NCBI RefSeq assembly: GCF_037975245.1
Contig: NC_092564.1
Location: 15,257,984-15,321,983 of the forward strand
Direction: 5' to 3'
Source: Apostichopus japonicus
Taxonomy: Eukaryota > Echinodermata > Holothuroidea > Aspidochirotida > Stichopodidae
Length of the DNA stretch: 64,000 nucleotides
Part shown: positions 52,701 through 61,070 of the stretch, one piece after another
Position numbering within the stretch: the first letter of the stretch is position 1
Layout: each line of letters starts with the position of its first letter
Program-made: the position numbers and the translations under genes
Notes under the pieces: generated by a model
What the model was told of the DNA's origin: nothing
Databases searched by the model: none
Seen by the model: the letters and a program-made list of their open reading frames with translations, nothing else

Positions 52701-55700
52701 AGGGAAGAGGATGTCAAATCAAGATCATTGGTAGATGTTGCCTTTGACGTCACTTGTAGAGTTGTGAAAAAAAACAAAATTGAAAGGAAATGGAAAGTTT
52801 TACTTGGTTTGGATTGATAACAACAACAACTGTTCAATTGTGGACCATAAGTAAATCCATAGCCCTTGAGAGTTGTGATATGGCCAATGGCCGTGTAATC
52901 ATACAGAATCAAGCCTCTCAAGTGGTTTACTTTCGAACGAGGCCAAAACAAACGTGACATTTTCCGAGTTTCATGGTATACCGATACTCGATCAATATAC
53001 CACAAGAGTTTGGAAAAGGCAAGCTATATAATTTCTTCAATGTTAAATTTTGATTGTATTACCACCTGGCTTCATCACATGCAAAATGCTGTTAAACTAA
53101 TTGAAGATAAAACTTCACCAGTTGTCAAGGGCAGTTTATGGCTTGTAAATTCATTTATAGCAATTGGCAAAACTCTTGGGGAAATACTTTGTAAGAGCTT
53201 TTGGCAATCATCACTTTGAATTATTTTGACAGATAGCCATCTTTTTGATTGGTAACTGTTGGCAACTCTGCCATCTGTTATCAGATTTTGAACAACTGAG
53301 GGGAGGGGGGGTGTAGGGAAAAGTAGAGATGGGGTCCGTGGATCAAGAGTGTACATCGGATATTCCTACTAGAAGCACAGCAAGAAAACTTTCAATTCAC
53401 AGATGAAGAATGAAACCATAATACAATACAGTGATTTTAACAAAATAAAGTGTAAAAGGATTTTACAGTATAGGTTTATAGTATGTAACATTTATTTTGC
53501 CAAGTTGAGCAGATTACTGTTGAATAAATTTTAACCTGACTTCTTTGAATCTTCAAGTAGCTGCTATATACACGTACTGTACATAAACTATCACGACTCT
53601 GTAGTCAATATTCATATTACCTCAAGCTAGAAGCGATTTAATTCCAAATAAACTGGCGATTGCATCCCTTTTAATAAACATCACAGATTCGCTCGAGATT
53701 GCCGAGATTTACAGCGATGGAATAAATTAGTATTTATGAAGATAAGCATCCATTTAAGATACAGCTCTTGAAAGCTAATATTGAATTAGAAGTATATACA
53801 CAGACAAGTGTAGTTCTTATTTCTCTCTGATATATCTCTGTGAACTTTATAAGGATTAAGAAAACCTTGAATGAAAGCTTTGAAGATTTGAAAGTACCAT
53901 CCATAACCCATTAATCTTGTATCATAAAAGTCTTCATTTATAGCCCATTGTGACTCTTCATTCCCATATGATGTAATGATTCGTCAATGTTACTGATAGA
54001 TTTTTACCTTCACTGACGTATATGCATGTGTACAGTACATATATTTTGTTACAAGTGATACTCTTAAGATGGTTATGCAAGCAGCTGTATGTGATAGCTG
54101 TAGATATAGATTGAATGTACGTGTAATGGTTAAATTTAAAGAAAAGAAGGGGGGAGGGGGGGGGAAGAATGGAGAGTATGATGAAAATTCCAAATATATG
54201 TTGATGCATGTTTAAATTGTGCATAATGAGATGGTCATTGCCAATTGAGTTGACCAGTTACAAGACAAAGTAGAAATGAATATGACTTCATTTTAATGTT
54301 CTATTTACTTTCCTTAATACATACCTGTCACCTCACAACATATCCTGTCTGGTAACCTTTGACACTGACCTCAAAGATCATGTGAATGTTTTATCAAGTA
54401 ATGGATTTAATAATAAAAATACATGTGAGGGGGGGGGAAGGGATAACATGACTTCTTCATAACCTTGGCCTAATGGTGCATTTCAGACATTGTAAATGTA
54501 AACATTTTTGAAAATATTTGGCTACATATGTATCAATAAACATTACCTACCCATTTCTGTACCTTTACCATTACCTACTGCATTTTCTATGCACTATGAC
54601 ATATCGACACTCAATTGTTGTTTTCCGAAGAGACATTCTTCAATTTAAATGCTACTTAAACTGGGAAAGCAAACAAGATTGAGACAAAAGCAACTTCAGA
54701 CTTTTCATTCTTGATGTAACTTAATATTTTGTGTCAAAGCAGTTACCATGGAAACACAACTCTTCAAGCTTGTTTTTATAGTAGGCCTATAACTAAAATA
54801 CAATCTGTCAAAGATTCTTTGGCCACCTTTGTACAACCTTTGTACAACCTTTCCACTATGATCTCTCCTTTACTAGTAACATTAAAACTGTAATCATCTA
54901 ATAGCTGTGCAAAAATCAAGGATGTTGAGGGACTTTCTAAGGCATTCTCCCTTGGCCTCTACAAACTGAAGGATATTAATACATACCACAAGAGGCTTGA
55001 ACTTTCTCAAACTCACCTTGTTAGCAAGCAGCTAGACGGCTGAGAGGGGATTTTAATTCCGGTTTGTCCGTGGCTCTGGAAACTTTTCAATTTTGTGATA
55101 TCTTCAGCCTTTTTTATTTCTCTCAATGAAAGGAATACTAGCGATCATTGTCTCAAATTGCAGTTTGTAGCAGATTAAATGTTCTTAAAACCCTCTTTCC
55201 TGATATTGCTGTGAACACATGGAATGATTTGTCCTGTTGCTTGCACCATCATACTGACAGTGGAGTTGAGAATGCTTTCAACAATTATTTTAAGAATTGC
55301 AGTTTGTCCCTCCTGAACCTTGTTCTCGACTCGACTCACTGCTGTAAAGCAGGTTCAGTCGGTATAGTGAATTGTGATATTTTGAGTGAACTTTTCAACT
55401 GTTCGTTCACAGACTTGACAATCTAGACTCTGCTTTTCTTTCAGGTTGATTAGTATAAATATGTAACTAATGGATGACTTTGAGTTTGACACATTTACAG
55501 TATCAGTTGGAGGTTCTAGTCTGTATTTCATATTCTCTACCGGCACTTATTTAAGTGCAAACAAATTTTCATGCTGTTTCATATGTTTTGTCAAACTTTT
55601 TGGGAATGGCAACTAATCAGATGTTTTAAAGAGAAAAAAAAACTGAAACCAATGGAGTGAAACCTTTACCATGAAACACCATCACACATCTGAATTGCAC

Positions 55701-58700
55701 CCAAACTTCTTTTTGACAAAAAGAACTTATTCAGGATTTATTTCAGTTACCCTGAGCACACTGGGAAGTTTCGGGGATGTTTAGTCACAAACACAGTAGT
55801 GAATTTCATGCTAGACCAATGACGATCATAGCTATCAAAGAAGCTGCTCTAAGTTTAACAATGTGATATCCATCATTCTTGATCTTTTTTGCATAATTTA
55901 GTGGTAAGAACTGAAGCTTGATAATCTGCTAGATTGTATTCCTATTGTTATCTAGCTGTAAAGAATGTGTGGTATAAAGCACATGAAGTCAACAGAAGTA
56001 GTGTACAAATTTTATGCTCTATCAGCACTCTTTGATTCTACAAGATGTATACCTATAGATCCAAATCATGTTAGCATATTTTAGTGGTAAAATCTGAACC
56101 TTGATAATCTGCTAGATCCTCCTTACGTTCTTTTCCAGCTGTAAAGAATGTGCACTAAATAATATTAAAATATTATTAGTCGTATTTTGCCTCTCCGCTG
56201 AGATTGTAACATTCCATCTGTTGACTCATGACCTATTAAGAAATCACTCTATCCTTTAAGTAGTATAACATGAATCAGTTGCAGTCCTTGGTCTTCGCCC
56301 AGGGTCTGTGTCTCTCTTAAGGGACACGGGATATCTGTTGTTACACCTAAATATGAGGAGATCGTGTAACGTTCATCTGTGTGCACGGAAAACGGTAGGC
56401 GTTTATATAGGCCTCTTAAGTTGGTGAAGTTGACAGATTTGATTAATGGAGAATGATAGGCAAGCTGGCCAAATGTCGATGTTTGGCAACTTTCAGGCAT
56501 CTTCGATCACTACACCCTCAGACTCCTCCTCTTTTGATGCTTATCGTTTACAATTTTAAGTAGCAACTTTTCACATCTCTTATTAATAATTACTTACTAT
56601 ATATATATATTTATATATATATATATGTATGTTAAAATATTGACGACACTGTTGCTTTGTATGTGATACATCTTTGGCTTTGCTTTATAGCAGATTTGGT
56701 TATATTTGCTATATGTGAGACCCATTAAACTGTCATCTACAATCTACATGTTATTACCATGGCCAATTAACTTGTGGGTTTATTGCTCAGTGTGCAGATA
56801 GTATTGTTGGAAATGCTTTGCTGTTTGAGGATACTGTATGTCCAGTAATAAATAGTCCCCCTGCAAGTTTTCAGCTGTCTGACATGGGGCCTTGCTATAT
56901 GATTACAAACTGGATCCCACCGGTACAGTTTTCAAAAATGCAGGTGATACTTTTCATTAGGCAATTATTATGACGAAGATGAATCAGTCAGTGTTTGAAA
57001 TTTACACATGTACAGGATTATCTCTACTCTGTAAAGAGTGGATACAATCCAGATGCTGTGGAGAAACAGTTTATTTAGGGAAGGAGAAGGGGATGGAAAC
57101 GGGGGAGGTCGTAATTGGGAGCTTGAATTTACAAGTGTGAGTGTTGTTATGCCAACAGCAGTATGGGTCGAACTACTGAACAACACAAAATATTCAAATT
57201 AGTAAGACATCCAAGAAATCCAATTATGACCCCGATTAAAATCGAGAACTTTTGGCAACAAACAATTGAGAAGATATGTACATTGTGTAATTGAATCCAA
57301 TTAGCTGTCAGGTTCCCCTCGGTTGTTAGGATCACACTCGATGTCAGCGATAGTGGAGATGATAAAACACCAGAGAGTGTCTGATTATTGTTAGGATAAG
57401 GTGAGGCGCCATAAGGCAATCATGCCTCTAAGAAAATTGATAAGTGAATGCTAGGAATCCAGCCACTTGCCATGTTGCATCTATGTAGGATCCTCACAAA
57501 TGCAGGGTTGGATTTCCATTGTGTATATACATACTCAATAAATGTTTGCTTTACGAAATGACAAGTTTACCTGCCTTTATAAGCTATGGGAAGCGGTAAC
57601 TGCCAAGGCAATCCTTACCCTATATTAATATTGGAAAATCAAGGATTAGATTTCTTCATCGAAGATCAGAGTATATATCTCTTTTCATATCGTCACTTAA
57701 TTCTGTATCTACATGAAGTCGCTGCTCGTCAATAGTCCACGAATCTCTCTCCATCTCTCTTCTCTCTCTGCTCCTTTGTACTAGGGATGCAGTCTTATTG
57801 CTTGATTAGCTTCCAAGGATGATGAAGATTCTATGTCAGGATGAGACAGAAATATCAAGATGAATAGTGGTGTCAAATTATTTATGCTTTGATTACAATT
57901 CTGTCAATAAGTGTTCTAGTAGAACAAATCATAATGCTTCAAAAGGAATAAATTATACGAATAAGAAAAGCCAAAAACAAAAAAAGGAGAAAAAGGAAAG
58001 GAATAAAAAGGGAAAAAAATAGGAAAAAAATTGTCATTTTCCAATATTGCTTTTAATAGTGTAGCGTGTGTAAAAAGGTACAGTACTGCAGTGTATAAAG
58101 TACATGGAAGCTGTACTCTTCTGTAGCAATGTTATAAATGCATTTGCAACGAAGACATTACCGAGTATTGATTTTGAGCAAGTCATTATTCATCCATAAA
58201 TTAGTATTTTGTTAAAATATGTTTAGCAAATTTGGTGCTGCTGCATGGTTGCTATGCTGTTCTCTTCTGTATGTTGCCTGGTTAGTTTTTTTTTTAAATA
58301 TGGCAATTTTAATTCACAAAGGTATTTATAATGTATTAATTGAGTTACTGTGACATGTTGATAAGTCTTTTGAGGCAATGTCTCAAATGTGAATATATCG
58401 GCAAACTAAAGCTTTGTTACAGCGTTCCTTTATGAAAAAACACGGAAGAAACCAATGTGAGATAGAGTTTGGACAGATTAATGAAAACGAGTTACATACA
58501 CGTGCCCCATTTTACATTCTTTTATCTATAAAAGCATATCAAGAATTTTTTTCGTACGTATCTGATTACACTAGTTCTGCAATGACACTTTCATTTCATT
58601 TTCTATGTGGAACTAAAAGGGAGATTAAAAGCAAGTAAAAAGGCTGACAAGAGGGAAAAAACCAGCTAGGAATACTTTATTGCTCATCTCTGAACTGACC

Positions 58701-61070
58701 AGTAAATGTGTCTGTTTTTTTAAATCTCACTATTTCGTTCCTCTTGGTGAGGGACGAGGCATGGCATAACTTGATACATTACAAAGGGTGGATGTAGTGT
58801 TTCAGGAAGAACGTGGCACATTTGATTATAATTTTTTCATTTTGAAATGGGCACTGACGGTGCAACTTTCTGCCTGACTGTTACAAAGTGTTCAAAGCAA
58901 CGAAAAAAAATTCAAATTTCGGAAATTCCAGGGTGCTGTACATACATGTTCTCTTGATAAATGAGGGGTTAGTGATTGTAGTGTGCATGCACACTACAAT
59001 TTTGGGATTACTAGACCGCTCCATCATCTACATGGGTGACTGGTGAATATGCCAGCTGAACATACACTCTTCATAGCCATCTCAAATCCTCAGGTTGGCT
59101 ACGCAGAAAAAAATCTAGACCCAGATTTGCAAAGAACCGTGCCGGCGAACAGTTAATTCTGCACACGTAAAGAAATAGATCTCCTTGGGTAGTATACTTG
59201 TTCAAAAAAATACGTAAAGTTCTCTACTTTGGTCTGTTATTCTCGAATTAAGCAAAACAGGTAACATTTGAACGCATTTCCTGCAAAAATGTTGCAAGCA
59301 ACGAATGTTAATTGTATTTATCCGCAAGGGCTCTGTGTTATTTGATGATCTCGGGCATGAACAGCTAGCCCGTAATGGCATGGCATTATGTACTACACAG
59401 TCATAGTTAGTTTCCACAGCTAGCTGCTCCATATATGGCGTATATTACGTGTTTTGGATGATGATAAACCAGGGCCAGGATATTGACCAAGCAGTTTTTA
59501 ATAGACCCGAGAGTGTTACATTTGTGCAATGATAGACCTACATGGTATTTGTGAGATTAATCGTGCATTAGGCCTTCTATGAAGTGATTGTATGTTCGTG
59601 AAATTTCTCTAACTATGCAAGGATACAGTAATGTTTACTTGTTGTTTAATTTGACCAATCAGTGTCCAGGACTCTGGGTATTCTCTGTCACGTCCGGAAC
59701 AGGCGTGACTCATGATTGACAAATGTGAATGAACTTGGTTGTCTGGTTCATCATTGGTGGTTTTAGTTATAATTTCTTCATTTATATGGCAGGTGCATGC
59801 TTGCTAGCATACTGTTTGTAAATATAGCGTAGCTTTGTTCTATGTTAAAGGACCCAATGCCAAACTGGCTTATTCGTGACCGAAATAACTTCAAAAGGGT
59901 TGCAGAAGACCCTGCATTGAATATCAACAACTAACTTTCACCTTCACCACACACTACAATGACACGTATTTGTATGCAAATACAGTTATTCTAGGTATAC
60001 TTCTTTGAAATCTTACAGGCTCCTCTAAGACTACTAGAACTCATATTCATAGATAATGAACAAGCTAAAGGGCACTAGTGGTACACGCTGAAATGCCACC
60101 TCTGCAATTGTGCCAATGGTAGGGTCATTTTTGACGGCCATGGTGCCATCTGAGGTGAAAGTACATCCATGAGCTTCCCTGTAGCTAAAGTTTCCTGTTT
60201 CACCTGGAGATAGTGATCATGAATCTTATCAGTTGCTTCTTCAGTCTTTTCATATCCTAATCCTGGTTTGACCTGTCTCTCAAAGTCACTTGAACTGGTA
60301 CTTGTTGTCTGTATCAAGGGTTAAGTCAGCCTTTGTGGAGTGTTTTCAAATCAAAGAAGATTTGTAACAAGAGGTCTGTAAGGACTTTTTCCATGTTTTA
60401 ACACAACCTCTTGAGAGACCACCTGCTGGATCTACAGTTTGTGACTGGCAGCGCCCCCACACGGTTGCATGTTTTATCAATTTTAGACGTATGATTCATG
60501 TTTGTCAATATCGTGTAAAAGATTGTTCTATTGGCTCATTAAAACCTGTATATATTTTAATTTTCCACTCCTGATCTAGCTCATTGCTAACAAATAGTTT
60601 CAGTGTGGTTTTCTATCCCGTAGCCTCATGTTACTTTGCTAATGAAGACAATGAAGATTTTTATTTGATGAAGAAGCATTAGAGGTACAATAGGACATGC
60701 TGTGTATTGAATCTCTTTGCACACAGCTTGAAGCAGAACCTTGAATGTTTAGGTTAGAGGGATAATATCACTACAGTAAGATGGTAAGGTATAACATTAG
60801 TCTCTCCCCCAGAAATTGGACAAGGGATAGAGGGAGAGGGCAGGTGGGGGGGGGGAGGGGAGCATCATCTTTTGACATGTAGTTGACTTTCTGTTCAGAT
60901 AAAATCAATACAATACTTTCTAGTATAGTCAATAATATGTAGGGTATTAGTAACCCATAATTGTCTAAGATTGTAATTTGGTGCCATGTTTGTAATCAGC
61001 TTCTTTTCTTTTTTTCTCTTACAGAGATACGTTATTACAACTTAGTCTACAGGACTTATCCCCTATACAG
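37656..61070 (+). CDS. Semaphorin, class 5-like, N-terminal part (three exons; gene continues past window)
   Basis: Joined exons 37656-37797, 49904-50006 and 61025-61070 give 291 nt (97 codons) with no frame break. Residues 1-26 form a signal peptide: basic HIRR, then the hydrophobic ILYLTVVYATLHLHIV, with probable cleavage near MAG. Residues 27-63 are a short linker with Cys36 and the phrase KVIAYEDL, which parallels the 'VISYKEI' region of vertebrate SEMA5A. Residues 64-97 start the sema domain: DYSQIVID, QIIVGAKDTL and LSLQDLSPIQ match the class-5 pattern 'DFSQLTFD...ELVVGARNYLFRLQLEDLSLIQ'. Semaphorins are secreted or membrane guidance ligands acting through plexins; class 5 members add thrombospondin repeats and a transmembrane segment, which would lie beyond this window. 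Class assignment rests on these 60 residues only, so another semaphorin class is possible. Confidence 0.85.
38699..38770 (+). repeat. Dispersed repeat, copy 1 of a pair in intron 1
   Basis: AAGGTCATCAGTACAGCTGG then AAATTTTGCTAAAATTGCTC and AAAGTTTTAAAAGTA aligns with 49476-49560 (AAAGGTCATCAGTACTAACC, AAATTTTAGC, TTGCTAAAAATTCTTCAAAA). The copies are diverged and in the same orientation. The class is unknown. Confidence 0.5.
49476..49560 (+). repeat. Dispersed repeat, copy 2 of a pair in intron 1
   Basis: Shares AAAGGTCATCAGTAC, AAATTTTAGC/AAATTTTGC and TTGCTAAAA blocks with about 38699-38770. It lies about 350 bp before exon 2. The class is unknown. Confidence 0.5.
49904..50006 (+). CDS. 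Semaphorin coding exon 2 (start of sema domain)
   Basis: The acceptor TTCTATTCACACAG ends at 49903; the donor AA/GTAAGT is at 50007. The exon is 103 nt, entering in phase 1 and leaving in phase 2. It encodes DLKRHGLGEYSRPDTTDYSQ and then IVIDEENNQIIVGA, the first strand of the beta-propeller. The opposite-strand ORF at 49921-50241 is a shadow. Confidence 0.88.
50589..50645 (+). mobile_element. Fold-back MITE family A, solo right terminus
   Basis: TTGTGTGGAGACAGGTAAGT followed by a tail like TTACCAAATCTGGTAAGTTCTGG matches the right end of the family at 16.2 and 26.2 kb. The left end is not found. The CAG/GTAAGT within it is a full splice-donor consensus in sense orientation inside intron 2. 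Confidence 0.6.
50712..51095. mobile_element. hAT-like MITE with perfect target-site duplication
   Basis: The terminal inverted repeats are CAGTGGCGGAGC and GCTCCGCCACTG (12 bp, perfect). The 8-bp direct repeat GTGGCAAG flanks both ends exactly (50704-50711 and 51096-51103). The length is 384 bp. CAGTGGCGGA ends with 8-bp duplications are typical of hAT-superfamily elements. The interior holds a GGGGGGGTGGATGCCCCCC palindrome and no transposase, so it must have been moved by an enzyme encoded elsewhere. The intact duplication suggests a fairly recent insertion. Confidence 0.9.
55148..55426 (+). pseudogene. Possible non-LTR retrotransposon reverse transcriptase 3' relic
   Basis: The frame reads LFPDIAVNTWNDLS followed about 10 residues later by GVENAFNNYFKN. 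This resembles the 'F..R.V..WN.LP......S...FK..L' signature found just after the reverse-transcriptase domain in many animal LINEs. There is no ATG, the frame opens directly after a TAG, and I could not find upstream catalytic motifs. If real, it is a short 5'-truncated and decayed fragment; chance similarity is quite possible. Confidence 0.3.
55891..56152. repeat. Local direct duplication, about 183-bp period
   Basis: GCATAATTTAGTGGTAAGAA, CTTGATAATCTGCTAGAT and AGCTGTAAAGAATGTG at 55891-55973 recur as GCATATTTTAGTGGTAAAAT, CTTGATAATCTGCTAGAT and AGCTGTAAAGAATGTG at about 56074-56152. The copies are diverged but collinear. No function is evident. Confidence 0.75.
56598..56632. repeat. AT dinucleotide microsatellite
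   Basis: Alternating TA with one T interruption in the middle, followed by GTATG. Confidence 0.9.
61025..61070 (+). CDS. Semaphorin coding exon 3 (sema domain)
   Basis: The 46-nt exon lies between the TTTTTCTCTTACAG acceptor and the GTAAGA donor (61071). It completes a Lys codon and encodes DTLLQLSLQDLSPIQ, ending in phase 0. It continues the second strand of the propeller, as in 'NYLFRLQLEDLSLIQ' of SEMA5A. It is too short to be seen as an ORF on its own; identification rests on the in-frame join with exon 2. Confidence 0.85.

Larger units (their letters stand above)
50007..61024 (+). other. Semaphorin intron 2 (about 11.0 kb)
   Basis: GTAAGT donor and TTTTTCTCTTACAG acceptor. It contains a half copy of fold-back family A (50589-50645), an hAT-like MITE (50712-51095), a duplicated segment (55891-56152), an AT microsatellite (56598-56632), purine-rich tracts (57965-58030) and a possible reverse-transcriptase relic (55148-55426). 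The longest ORF in the window (52373-53005, minus) is here but shows only low-complexity and hydrophobic sequence. No nested gene is supported. Confidence 0.75.

Noticed and set aside
52373-53005. Longest ORF in the window (210 codons, minus strand) as a gene
   Set aside because: It has no family motif, ends in low-complexity phenylalanine-rich sequence derived from A-runs, contains a Pro/Thr/Ser stretch from a G-rich tract, and lies inside semaphorin intron 2. It is probably a chance open frame.
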